Assembly (NCBI GenBank): GCA_036971475.1
Contig: JBAIZL010000001.1
Coordinates: forward strand, 213,497,575 to 213,561,574
Origin: Prosapia bicincta
Taxonomy: Eukaryota > Arthropoda > Insecta > Hemiptera > Cercopidae
Reading direction: 5' to 3'
DNA length: 64,000 nucleotides
This document shows positions 26,624 through 38,384 of this stretch, piece by piece. The position numbers and the translations under genes were made by a program. Positions within the stretch are counted from its first letter, which is position 1; every line of letters begins with the position of its first letter. Below the pieces are notes generated by a model. That model ran no database searches and was not told the origin of the DNA. It saw only the letters and a program-made list of their open reading frames with translations.

Positions 26624-29600
26624 AGACGACGAATAACATAGAGCTCCTGTTACGCCCCTAATAGAGAGCCCGGACGTCGTATGTCCCTAGAAGTAGGAAT
26701 GACGACAAATAACCCAGAGCTCCTGTACGCCCCTAATAGAGAGCCCGGACGTCGTATGTCCCTAGAAGTAGGAATGACGACAAATAACCCAGAGCTCCTG
26801 TTACGCCCCTAATAGAGATCCCGGACGTCGTGTGTAACTAGAAGTAGGAATGACGACGAATAACCCAGAGCTCCTGTTACGCCCCTAATAGAGAGCCAGG
26901 ACGTCGTATGTCCCTAGAAGTAGGAATGACGACAAATAACCCAGAGCTCCTGTTACGCCCCTAATAGAGAGCCCGGACGTCGTGTGTAACTAGAAGTAGG
27001 AATGACGACGAATAACCCAGAGCTCCTGTTACGCCCCTAATAGAGAGCCCGGACGTCGTATGTCCCTAGAAGTAGGAATGACGACAAATAACCCAGAGCT
27101 CCTGTACGCCCCTAATAGAGAGCCCGGACGTCGTATGTCCCTAGAAGTAGGAATGACGACAAATAACCCAGAGCTCCTGTTACGCCCCTAATAGAGAGCC
27201 CGGACGTCGTATGTCCCTAGAAGTAGGAATGACGACAAATAACCCAGAGCTCCTGTACGCCCCTAATAGCGAGCCCGGACGTCGTATGTCCCTAGAAGTA
27301 GGAATGACGACGAATAACCCAGAGCTCCTGTACGCCCCTAATAGAGAGCCCGGACGTCGTATGTCCCTAGAAGTAGGAATGACGACGAATAACCCAGAGC
27401 TCCTGTTACGCCCCTAATAGAGAGCCCGGACGTCGTATGTCCCTAGAAGTAGGAATGACGACAAATAACCCAGAGCTCCTGTACGCCCCTAATAGAGAGC
27501 CCGGACGTCGTATGTCCCTAGAAGTAGGAATGACGACAAATAACCCAGAGCTCCTGTACGCCCCTAATAGAGAGCCCGGACGTCGTATGTCCCTAGAAGT
27601 AGGAATGACGACAAATAACCCAGAGCTCCTGTTACGCCCCTAATAGAGAGCCCGGACGTCGTATGTCCCTAGAAGTAGGAATGACGACGAATAACCCAGA
27701 GCTCCTGTTACGCCCCTAATAGAGAGCCCGGACGTCGTATGTCCCTAGAAGTAGGAATGACGACAAATAACCCAGAGCTCCTGTTACGCCCCTAATAGAG
27801 AGCCCGGACGTCGTATGTCCCTAGAAGTAGGAATGACGACGAATAACCCAGAGCTCCTGTTACGCCCCTAATAGAGAGCCCGGACGTCGTATGTCCCTAG
27901 AAGTAGGAATGACGACAAATACCCCAGAGCTCCTGTACGCCCCTAATAGAGAGCCCGGACGTCGTATGTCCCTAGAAGTAGGAATGACGACGAATAACCC
28001 AGAGCTCCTGTTACGCCCCTAATAGAGAGCCAGGACGTCGTGTGTCCCTAGAAGTAGGAATGACGACGAATAACCCAGAGCTCCTGTACGCCCCTAATAG
28101 AGAGCCAGGACGTCGTGTGTCCCTAGAAGTAGGAATGACGACGAATAACCCAGAGCTCCTGTACGCCCCTAATAGAGAGCCAGGACGTCGTGTGTCCCTA
28201 GAAGTAGGAATGACGACGAATAACCCAGAGCTCCTATACGCCCCTAATAGAGAGCCAGGACGTCGTGTGTCCCTAGAAGTACGAATGACGACGAATAACC
28301 CAGAGCTCCTGTACGCCCCTAGTAGAGAGCCAGGACGTCTTGTGTCCCTAGAAGTAGGAATGACGACGAATAACCCAGAGCTCCTGTACGCCCCTAGTAG
28401 AGAGCCAGGACGTCTTGTGTCCCTAGAAGTAGGAATGACGACGAATAACCCAGAGCTCCTGTACGCCCCTAATAGAGAGCTAGGACGTCTTGTGTCCCTA
28501 GAAGTAGGAATGACGACGAATAACCCAGAGCTCCTGTTACGCCCCTAATAGAGAGCCAGGACGTCGTGTGTCCCTAGAAGTAGGAATGACGACGAATAAC
28601 CCAGAGCTCCTGTTACGCCCCTAATAGAGAGCCCGGACGTCGTGTGTAACTAGAAGTAGGAATGACGACGAATAACCCAGAGCTCCTGTACGCCCCTAAA
28701 AGAGAGCCAGGACGTCGTATGTACCTAGAAGTAGGAATGACGACGAATAACCCAGAGCTCCTGTACGCCCCTAATAGAGAGCCAGGACGTGTTGTGTCTC
28801 TAGAAGTAGGAATGACGACGAATAACCCAGAGCTCCTGTACGCCCCTAATAGAGAGCCAGGACGTCTTGTGTCTCTAGAAGTAGGAATGACGACAAAAAA
28901 CCCAGAGCTCCTGTACGCCCCTAATAAAGAGCCAGGACGTCGTATGTCCCTAGAAGTAGGAATGACGACAAAAAACCCAGAGCTCCTGTACGCCCCTAAT
29001 AAAGAGCCCGGACGTCGTGTGTAACTAGAAGTAGGAATGACGACGAATAACCCAGAGCTCCTGTACGCCCCTAATAAAGAGCCAGGACGTCGTATGTCCC
29101 TAGAAGTAGGAATGACGACAAAAAACCCAGAGCTCCTGTACGCCCCTAATAAAGAGCCCGGACGTCGTGTGTAACTAGAAGTAGGAATGACGACGAATAA
29201 CCCAGAGCTCCTGTACGCCCCTAAAAGAGAGCCAGGACGTCGTATGTACCTAGAAGTAGGAATGACGACGAATAACCCAGAGCTCCTGTACGCCCCTAAT
29301 AGAGAGCCAGGACGTGTTGTGTCTCTAGAAGTAGGAATGACGACGAATAACCCAGAGCTCCTGTACGCCCCTAATAAAGAGCCAGGACGTCGTATGTCCC
29401 TAGAAGTAGGAATGACGACGAATAACCCAGAGCTCCTGTACGCCCTTAATAGAGAGCCAGGACGTCGTGTGTCTCTAGAAGTAGGAATGACGACGAATAA
29501 CCCAGAGCTTCTGTTACGCCCCTAATAGAGAGCCAGGACGTCGTGTGTCCCTAGAAGTAGGAATGACGACGAATAACCCAGAGCTCCTGTTACGCCACTA

Positions 29601-32600
29601 ATAGAGAGCCAGGACGTCGTATGTCCCTAGAAGTAGGAATGACGACAAATAACCCAGAGCTCCTGTAAGCCCCTAATAGAGAGCCAGAACGTCGTGTGTC
29701 CCTAGAAGTAAGAATGACGACGAATAAACCAGAGGTCCGGTTACACCCCTAATAGAGAGCCCGGCCGTCTTGTGACCCTAGAAGTAGGAATGACGACGAA
29801 TAACCCAGAGCTCCTGTACGCCCCTAGTAGAGAGCCAGGACGTCGTATGTCCCTAGAAGTAGGAATGACGACGAATAACCCAGAGCTCCTGTACGCCCCT
29901 AATAGAGAGCCAGGACGTCTTGTGTCCCTAGAAGTAGGAATGACGACGAATAACCCAGAGCTCCTGTTACGCCCCTAATAGAGAGCCAGGACGTCGTGTG
30001 TCCCTAGAAGTAGGAATGACGACGAATAACCCAGAGCTCCTGTTACGCCCCGAATAGAGAGCCAGGACGTCGTGTGTCCCTAGAAGTAGGAATGACGACG
30101 AATAACCCAGAGCTCCTGTTACGCCCCTAATAGAGAGCCAGGACGTCGTGTGTCCCTAGAAGTAGGAATGACGACGAATAACCCAGAGCTCCTGTTACGC
30201 CCCTAATAGAGAGCCAGGACGTCGTATGTCTCTAGAAGTAGGAATGACGACGAATAACCCAGAGCTCCTGTACGCCCCTAATAGAGAGCCAGGACGTCTT
30301 GTGTCCTTAGAAGTAGGAATGACGACGAATAACCCAGAGCTCCTGTACGCCCCTAATAGAGAGCCAGGACGTCGTGTGTCCCTAGAAGTAGGAATGACGA
30401 CGAATAACCCAGAGCTCCTGTTACGCCCCTAATAGAGAGCCCGGACGTCGTGTGTAACTAGAAGTAGGAATGACGACGAATAACCCAGAGCTCCTGTACG
30501 CCCCTAATAGAGAGCCCGGACGTCGTGTGTCCCTAGAAGTAGGAATGACGACGAATAACCCAGAGCTCCTGTACGCCCCTAATAGAGAGCCAGGACGTCG
30601 TGTGTCCCTAGAAGTAGGAATGACGACGAATAACCCAGAGCTCCGGTACGCCCCTAATAGAGAGCCAGGACGTCTTGTGTCTCTAGAAGTAGGAATGACG
30701 ACGAATAACCCAGAGCTCCTGTTACGCCCCTAATAGAGAGCCAGGACGTCGTATGTCCCTAGAAGTAGAAATGACGACGAATAACCCAGAGCTCCTGTTA
30801 CGCCCCTAATAGAGAGCCAGGACGTCGTGTGTAACTAGAAGTAGGAATGACGACGAATAACCCAGAGCTCCTGTACGCCCCTAATAGAGAGCCCGGACGT
30901 CGTGTGTCCCTAGAAGTAGGAATGACGACGAATAACCCAGAGCTCCTGTACGCCCCTAATAGAGAGCCAGGACGTCTTGTGTCTCTAGAAGTAGGAATGA
31001 CGACGAATAACCCAGAGCTCCTGTTACGCCCCTAATAGAGAGCCCGGACGTCGTATGTCCCTAGAAGTAGGAATGACGACGAATAACCCAGAGCTCCTGT
31101 TACGCCCCTAATAGAGAGCCAGGACGTCTTGTGTCTCTAGAAGTCGGAATGACGACGAATAACCCAGAGCTCCTGTTACGCCCCTAATAGAGAGCCCGGA
31201 CGTCGTGTGTAACTAGAAGTAGGAATGACGACGAATAACCCAGAGCTCCTGTACGCCCCTAATAGAGAGCCCGGACGTCGTGTGTCCCTAGAAGTAGGAA
31301 TGACGACGAATAACCCAGAGCTCCTGTACGCCCCTAATAGAGAGCCAGGACGTCGTGTGTCCCTAGAAGTAGGAATGACGACGAATAACCCAGAGCTCCT
31401 GTACACCCCTAATAGAGAGCCAGGACGTCGTGTGTCCCTAGAAGTAGGAATGACGACGATTAACCCAGAGCTCCTGTTATGCCCCTAATAGAGAGCCAGG
31501 ACGTCGTATGTCCCTAGAAGTAGAAATGACGACGAATAACCCAGAGCTCCTGTTACGCCCCTAATAGAGAGCCCGGACGTCGTGTGTAACTAGAAGTAGG
31601 AATGACGACGAATAACCCAGAGCTCCTGTACGCCCCTAATAGAGAGCCCGGACGTCGTGTGTCCCTAGAAGTAGGAATGACGACGAATAACCCAGAGCTC
31701 CTGTACGCCCCTAATAGAGAGCCAGGACGTCTTGTGTCTCTAGAAGTAGGAATGACGACGAATAACCCAGAGCTCCTGTACGCCCCTAATAGAGAGCCAG
31801 GACGTCGTGTGTCCCTAGAAGTAGGAATGACGACGAATAACCCAGAGCTCCTGTACGCCCTTAATAGAGAGCCAGGACGTCGTGTGTCTCTAGAAGTAGG
31901 AATGACGACGAATAACCCAGAGCTCCTGTACGCCCTTAATAGAGAGCCAGGACGTCGTGTGTCTCTAGAAGTAGGAATGACGACGAATAACCCAGAGCTC
32001 CTGTTACGCCCCTAATAGAGAGCCCGGACGTCGTATGTCCCTAGAAGTAGGAATGACGACGAATAACCCAGAGCTCCTGTTACGCCCCTAATAGAGAGCC
32101 AGGACGTCTTGTGTCTCTAGAAGTAGGAATGACGACGAATAACCCAGAGCTCCTGTACGCACCTAATAGAGAGCCCGGACGTCTTGTGTCCCTAGAAGTA
32201 GGAATGACGACAAATAACCCAGAGCTCCTGTACGCCCCTAATAGAGAGCCCGGACGTCTTGTGTCTCTAGAAGTAGGAATGACGACGAATAACCCAGAGC
32301 TCCTGTTACGCCCCTAATAGAGAACCAGGACGTCGTGTGTCCCTAGAAGTAGGAATGACGACGAATAACCCAGAGCTCCTGTTACGCCCCTAATAGAGAG
32401 CCAGGACGTCGTATGTCCCTAGAAGTAGGAATGACGACGAATAACCCAGAGCTCCTGTACGCCCCTAATAGAGAGCCAGGACGTCGTGTGTCCCTAGAAG
32501 TAGGAATGACGACGAATAAACCAGAGGTCCTGTTACACCCCTAATAGAGAGCCAGGACGTCGTGTGTCCCTAGAAGTAAGAATGACGACGAATAACCCAG

Positions 32601-32965
32601 AGCTCCTGTACGCCCCTAATAGAGAGCCCTGACGTCTTGTGTCCCAAGAAGTAGGAATGACGACGAATAACCCAGAGCTCCTGTTACGCCCCTAATAGAG
32701 ATCCAGGACGTCGTGTGTCCCTAGAAGTAGGAATGACGACGAATAACCCAGAGCTCCTGTTACGCCCCTAATAGAGAGCCAGGACGTCGTGTGTCCCTAG
32801 AAGTAGGAATGACGACGAATAACCCAGAGCTCCTGTTACGCCCCTAATAGAGAGCCAGGACGTCGTGTGTCCCTAAAAGTAGGAATGACGACGAATAACC
32901 CAGAGCTCCTGTTACGCCCCTAATAGAGAGCCCGGACGTCTTGTGTCCCTAGAAGTAGGAATGAG
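26624..32965. repeat. 75/76-bp satellite array, about 84 copies
   Basis: The monomer contains CCCTAGAAGTAGGAATGACG, AACCCAGAGCTCCTG and GAGCC(A/C)GGACGTCGT. It comes in two lengths that differ by one T: CTGTACGCC gives 75 bp and CTGTTACGCC gives 76 bp. Every 76-bp copy shifts the frame and ends the plus-strand frame soon after, giving repeated short open frames instead of one long one. Left-end copies mostly have GAGCCCGG and CGTCGTATGT; right-end copies mostly have GAGCCAGG and CGTGTGT. A SacI-type GAGCTC and a palindromic GACGTC occur in nearly every unit. Confidence 0.98.
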
Positions 32966-33662
32966 TAAGGAAAGCGTGCAATTTTAGGGTAGGTAACTTA
33001 ACAAGAAGTAGAGTACTATTTCTTTCTATAGATTAGGGTATTTGCACCGCGCTTCTTTAAAAGACGAATTCATTCCGTACAATTGAAGCGTAATTATATT
33101 TAAAACCGAAATACGTGAATAAATATTTGAAAAACTTAACTAAAGCTTCAAGATCAAATATCTTGATATTTTTCAAATATAATTAAAAATAAAGTTAAAT
33201 GTGCATCAATTATTTCTATCAGTAAGTTAACCCTTTATTTTACAATTATTGATTATCAAACTAATTTTATTGAACGAAAATGTGTAATGTCTTTAAGCAA
33301 ATCCAGAGTATATGAATATCACTTTCATTTCACTCTAAATCAAACGATTCTAAACAGGTTCACATAGTTTCGCATGTCATAAAAGTTGTGTTGACAAAAC
33401 TTACCCTTATTTTAAGTAGAGTGCTTCTTTTTCACTGTAGCCTACCCCTTAAGGTGCTTTACTAATAACCAAAAACTCTTCTAAGCCCAACAAAATAAGG
33501 GTTCTACATTCAACATTGCAGAAATACATTTTAAATTGAAATGTTTGGTGAAACACTTTATTTGGATAACATATACTATAAACGTTTTATGGGTTTTGCT
33601 GGCAGCTTCTCGAAACGATGGCACTTTATCCCGCTGTATGATATCTCAAAGTCATGAAGATA
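32966..33662. other. AT-rich intergenic DNA, no gene seen
   Basis: Single-copy sequence following the 75/76-bp array. No supported feature. Confidence 0.6.
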
Positions 33663-34121
33663 TTATCCTTCCAGGGCCTGTTTCCCTTCTATTTTATACT
33701 TCTCTGGATGTCTCATGACGTGAGCAAAATACTCAAGTACCTGCATTGACTCATCCGAGAACCTCTTGTTTCCTGTCATTCTCATCAAACTAGTCTTTAA
33801 TATCCTAAGAGCAATCTGAAAAGTTGTAAATCTCTTTCCACCTGCCGAGCGTTCAAGGTTGTATTCTAAAAGGTCAGCTGAAGCACAGATCGTGTTTTTA
33901 GATATAAAGATATTCTTAAGTATATGAAATCGCATTTGTTGGTTCGATCTCGGTGGAAGCCATCTTTTCCCATTTCTATCATGTCCAGATACACGGAACA
34001 CAAGTTGTGCATTTAAGGCTAGAATAAGAGGGTATCCTTCCCAGAGTCTTGTCCCCAAGCTTAGCCAGTGAGCGTCAATACATATTTTAAAAGTCAGCGC
34101 ATTTCCCTCAAAATAATTCAA
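33663..34121 (-). CDS. Unrecognised open frame, possible exon or gene fragment
   Basis: A stop-to-stop frame of 152 codons on the minus strand, with ordinary amino-acid diversity and no repeat content. It opens after an in-frame TAA and has no ATG at its upstream end (the first usable codon is TTG), so if coding it would be an internal exon or a gene fragment. The segment RWLPPRSNQQMRFHILKNIF is followed by a helical, basic stretch and then FSDESMQVLEYFAHVMRHPE. CAG|GTACTTGAG within the last third is a possible splice donor. I recognise no family. It may be a real exon, a remnant of an inserted gene, or chance. Confidence 0.3.
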   Translation of the reverse strand: MNYFEGNALTFKICIDAHWLSLGTRLWEGYPLILALNAQLVFRVSGHDRNGKRWLPPRSNQQMRFHILKNIFISKNTICASADLLEYNLERSAGGKRFTTFQIALRILKTSLMRMTGNKRFSDESMQVLEYFAHVMRHPEKYKIEGKQALEG

Positions 34122-34147
34122 GTCTTACGAACTCTTGTGTCTGCCAG

Positions 34148-34684
34148 GAATTACAGGTGCTCACCAACATTAAACCTCCATATTTGAACTGAGAATACAC
34201 GTGCTCACCAACATTAAACCTCCATATTTGGACTGAGAATACAGGTGCTCACCAACATTAAACCTCCATATTTGGACTGAGAATACACGTTCTCACCAAC
34301 ATTAAACCTCCATATTTGGACTGAGAATACAGGTGCTCACCAACATTAAACCTCCATATTTGGACTGAGAATACACGTTCTCACCAACATTAAACCTCCA
34401 TATTTGGACTGAGAATACAGGTGCTCACCAACATTAAACCTCCATATTTGGACTGAGAATACAGGTGCTCACCAACATTAAACCTCCATATTTGGACTGA
34501 GAATACACGTGCTCACCAACATTAAACCTCCATATTTGGACTGAGAATACAGGTGCTCACCAACATTAAACCTCTATATTTGGACTGAGAATACACGTTC
34601 TCACCAACATTAAACCTCCATATTTGGACTGAGAATACAGGTGCTCACCAACATTAAACCTCCATATTTGGACTGAGAATAAAT
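34148..34684. repeat. 44-bp tandem repeat, 12 copies, alternating E-box variants
   Basis: The monomer contains GCTCACCAACATTAAACCTC and ATATTTGGACTGAGAATAC. The hexamer at the junction alternates: CAGGTG at 34154, 34242, 34330, 34418, 34462, 34550 and 34638; CACGTG at 34198 and 34506; CACGTT at 34286, 34374 and 34594. The order of the first five copies repeats 308 bp (7 monomers) later. Confidence 0.96.
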
Positions 34685-34870
34685 CAGAATTAAATGTAAC
34701 ATTAACAATAAAGTTACTGCTATAAAGCAACGTTGAAATAAATTATAATGAATATAAAAAAATGATGAAAAATAAAAAGAGAATCAGCCCCTCTTAAAGA
34801 AATACATTGTTAAAAAAAAGTACTATATTAATATATTATACATTCAATAATTCGAATATATAATTATTTA
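34685..34870. other. Short AT-rich spacer
   Basis: AT-rich DNA between two arrays; nothing recognised. Confidence 0.6.
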
Positions 34871-35030
34871 TATATCCTTCATTATATTTATATATCCTTC
34901 ATTATATTTATATATCCTTCATTATATTTATATATCCTTCATTATATTTATATATCCTTCATTATATTTATATATCCTTCATTGTATTTATATATCCTTC
35001 ATTGTATTTATATATCCTTCATTATATTTA
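34871..35030. repeat. 20-bp tandem repeat, 8 copies
   Basis: Unit TATATCCTTCATTATATTTA repeated eight times with two copies carrying ATTGTATTTA. Confidence 0.97.
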
Positions 35031-35087
35031 TTGACTATGTATAGTATTTATAACTTCTTTCAAACAATTATTCCTTTTTACTAAAAT

Positions 35088-35359
35088 ATGATTAACTGAT
35101 TATTTTTAAATAAATAAAACCTCTAAGCCACAAAGAACATTTTATTAAACCTTATGTACATTTCAATTGCTCAGCAATCATCTTCAGAGGTATTTAAAAA
35201 ATACAAGAGTGGTATTGTTTAAATACCTCTGAAGATGATTGCTGAGCAATTGAAATGTACATAAGGTTTAAATACATGTTCTTTGTGGTTTAGAGGTTTT
35301 ATTTATTTAAAAATAAACATTACGCCACAGTTGCTTCATACAGTCATGATTAACTGATT
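35088..35359. mobile_element. Palindromic insertion flanked by a 14-bp direct repeat
   Basis: Arms of roughly 90 bp from about 35101 and up to 35315 are near-perfect inverted copies around a short centre (about 35195-35220). Each arm carries CTGAAGATG, the hairpin ATTGC-TGA-GCAAT, then TGAAATG; on the plus strand this is 35229-35256. ATGATTAACTGATT occurs at 35088-35101 and again at 35346-35359, consistent with a target-site duplication around the insertion. The core resembles the hammerhead-like terminal motif of Penelope-type retroelements, here in a head-to-head dimer. No reverse transcriptase is present. Confidence 0.5.
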
Positions 35360-36590
35360 CCATTTAATTTTTTATACTAACTATTTTGTGTTACCGTCTT
35401 CCTACGCTTATTTTCGCCTATATTTTTCAAGGGCTAGAATAGTGTAAAATGTAGTTTTCAAGTGGCGAAAAAATAATAATAAACCATTTTATTTGATGTT
35501 TTATTTGATGTGCTCACTTTCAGTCATCTTTTATGTGGTAGCCTCGGTCTGGAGCCGAAGTGAAGCTATTTTCAACAACCATTAGGCCTATATTTCGATG
35601 ACAATAATTAAATATATATGAGAATAAAAATTGTTTTGCTTACAGTCAACAATAAGCGAGTCTGAAGTTATTTTTAGTTCAATTTTGTTTAGTCTGAATT
35701 TATTTTGAGACAAAATAAATTTATCGTAATAAATTACTGTAGGCCTACTATTTTTTTCATTTCAACAAATTGTTATTGGTAATCTAATGCTTTAAAGTAA
35801 CTTTCTAAATATCATTAGGCAGACAATAATTTAAACAAGACAATAACTTGCTTCAGGAACAACGTGTACAATTACTCAAACCTGTATTAAGTTGATAGTG
35901 AGAGTGAGAGAGTTAGAGGCGGAGGAGAGGAGAGGGGAGGGGAGGGGTGAGTAATTAACACTTGAGAAGAGAAGCAAGACAACTCGGGAGAAATTCATAA
36001 CAAGTAATTTGGGTTTTGCAGATGACTGCTGTTCGTACGGAAAATGCAGAGTAATTTCTTTAAAGAGCGTCGACTAACGTTCCGAATAATGAAGATCTCT
36101 TTATAGAAAAGGGAGGGGCAAGGGGGTGTTGGGGGTGGTGACGACAAAGCCTCTTTTGTTCTGACATGAGCAAAACATTGTCGTCAAAGAAAAGGAGAAT
36201 TGTCGCATAATGCGGATGCGCGCGCACAAAGCTACAGACGGGATTCACGAGAGTAACGATAATGATATGGGGGTCTGGAAAATACATCCCTGAGCAGTTT
36301 GCGCCGAGAAATATGCATTAAATCAGTCTTGAATGTAACTCTTCCCCATTATAGCACTGCGCTCCGTCCTTAAAACATAACCACAATAATCTATTGTCGC
36401 AAAGAATCGCCACAAGGTTTTGTGCGCGGTCCTCAAACAATTCATAAAAGTTGTTTGTAAGTAAATGTTTTCCAAGTATTCCTTTTTCAAAGAAAGTACT
36501 TTAAAAGATTATCATTTCACTTTGTTCCAGTCTCTCTGCCTAAGCCTCGCTTTATGAGATAACATTGATTACAACCGTAACACTAGCATA
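35360..36590. other. AT-rich intergenic DNA with a G-rich tract
   Basis: No gene recognised. At about 35900-35950 a purine strand contains GAGGGGAGGGGAGGGG preceded by GGAGGAGAGG, which could support a G-quadruplex. One exact GTAGGCCTAC lies at 35739-35748. Confidence 0.55.
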
Positions 36591-37168
36591 CGCATTTCCT
36601 GAACGTTACAATTACAGAATTACACGCATTTCCTGAACGTTACAATTACAGAATTACACGCACTTCCTGAACGTTACAATTACAGAATTACACGCATTTC
36701 CTGAACGTTACAATTACAGAATTACACGCATTTCCTGAACGTTACAATTACAGAATTACACGCATTTCCTGAACGTTACAATTACAGAATTACACGCATT
36801 TCCTGAACGTTACAATTACAGAATTACACGCATTTCCTGAACGTTACAATTACAGAATTACACGCATTTCCTGAACGTTACAATTACAGAATTACACGCA
36901 TTTCCTGAACGTTACAATTACAGAATTACACGCATTTCCTGAACGTTACAATTACAGAATTACACGCATTTCCTGAACGTTACAATTACAGAATTACACG
37001 CATTTCCTGAACGTTACAATTACAGAATTACACGCATTTCCTGAACGTTACAATTACAGAATTACACGCATTTCCTGAACGTTACAATTACAGAATTACA
37101 CGCATTTCCTGAACGTTACAATTACAGAATTACACGCATTTCCTGTACGTTACAATTACAGAATTACA
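36591..37168. repeat. 34-bp tandem repeat A, 17 copies
   Basis: The monomer starts CGCATTTCCTGAACGTTACA and is nearly invariant. One copy has CGCACTT (36659) and the last has CTGTACG. It is bounded by AT-rich DNA on both sides. Confidence 0.97.
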
Positions 37169-37542
37169 GTTAAAAAAATACTGCACTAGGAAAATAATTT
37201 AGTAATTTTAATACCTTAAAATAAATCCGCTAAAAAAGGGGATTATTCGAAGGGGTGTTCAAGAAAAATGATGGTGTTAAAGGTGTGTTTCTAAAATGGT
37301 CACGTGTTATTTTGAATATAGTTTAAATGGATCCCTACTAATACCGTTAATAGATATTTCGTTTCCCCCATTAATAGTAACACAATACCTAGCCAAATTA
37401 TACAATCCAGGTAATAAAATCGATTCTCTAAACAGAGGGTAAATGTAACAGCCCCACACTTTAGTAGGTATTGCAGTATACTTGTTATTTTACACTTCAA
37501 ACGTTATTTACAAGTATTTTAATTTCAAACCCGCGATACATT
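37169..37542. other. Intergenic spacer, nothing recognised
   Basis: AT-rich single-copy sequence between the 34-bp array and the Tigger-like element. A short minus-strand frame (37500 to 37300) shows no domain. Confidence 0.55.
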
Positions 37543-38384
37543 AGAGTCCCGAGAACTCGACATTCCGTACAACTCGACACATAAACGGTACCTAAATGTC
37601 AGTCTCTCCCCGACCGTCGGCGGGCGGCGTGTGAAAACGTGCGTCCTTCCTTAAAAAGGATTCTCGAAACGATTTAATCTTAGAGTCTTTGTTGAGGAAA
37701 GCCCCGGGCACTGAAGAGGACGTGAAGAATTGGATAGAAGAGGATGGAAGCAATGAGCCTTTTGGAGAGAGTGAAATAGTTCTGGCCGTGACTGAAGAAG
37801 ATCGAGACGAACATGGCTCAGAAGATAAAAATGATAATGACAAAACGATATCTCAGACGAAAAAATGAGTCACAGTGATGGACTTCAAGCTGTAGAAGAA
37901 GCGTTGTGGTACTTCGAGCAATATGGTGCATCGACAGCAGAGAGCTTGTTTTTAAGAAGATTGCTTGACGACTCACCGCACTGCAAATCTCAGTCTGAGA
38001 AGCAATCTGATAGTAAACGTTTTTTCCTCATACACAACTTTACATTTCACATACAATTTTTATCCATTAAGTTTGTATAACATTGCATCGACATAAGAGC
38101 CTAATACTAGTTCTTTGTTGATTGATATTATTATTTGTTTATTTTGTCTAATTGGCAGCCATTAATGGTTGTGACAATTCTATTTCTTTGTAACAAGGCA
38201 AACTTATAACAGCATTAAAACATGAAACATAAAAAAGTAGTTTTTGTATATCGTTGTAAATACGTTCACTTGTAAATATTACACATTTCAGCAAACAAGT
38301 TTGTGTTTTGTTTCATTTTTAACTTTATTTCCGGCAAACTCGACACCCTTTAATTCCACATTATGTCCGAGTTTTCGAGACTCT
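37543..38384 (+). mobile_element. Degraded Tigger/pogo-type DNA transposon
   Basis: The left end GAGTCCCGAGAACTCGACAT (37544-37563) is matched in inverted orientation by TGTCCGAGTTTTCGAGACTC (38364-38383), with a few mismatches and one extra base. The left end is preceded by TA, the usual target of Tc1/mariner-superfamily elements; the right side reads TT, so the duplication is imperfect. AACTCGACA recurs just inside the left end (37571-37579) and again, in the same orientation, inside the right end (about 38337). Between the ends only the C-terminal part of a transposase remains, so this is an internally deleted, inactive copy of about 840 bp. Confidence 0.65.
37635..38000 (+). pseudogene. 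C-terminal remnant of a Tigger/jerky-like transposase, frameshifted
   Basis: One frame (37635-37865) reads through LLRKAPGTEEDVKNWIEED and then ESEIVLAVTEED, an arrangement like the acidic tail after the DDE domain of pogo/Tigger transposases. It stops at TGA 37866 after an A-run. A second frame, open from 37865, continues with GLQAVEEALWYFEQYG and then SLFLRRLLDD, resembling the usual C-terminal helix (aLe...yleqq...lrrlrd). The junction at the A-run looks like a one-base indel. The DNA-binding and catalytic regions are absent. Family assignment rests on remembered motif patterns. Confidence 0.6.

Noticed and set aside
27211..32317. Many short plus-strand frames in the 75/76-bp array
   Set aside because: They are the same 25-codon translated monomer cut off by each 76-bp copy; not genes.
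37592..37843. 83-codon minus-strand frame in the Tigger element
   Set aside because: It is antisense to the plus-strand transposase remnant, whose acidic tail reads as serine-rich on the other strand.
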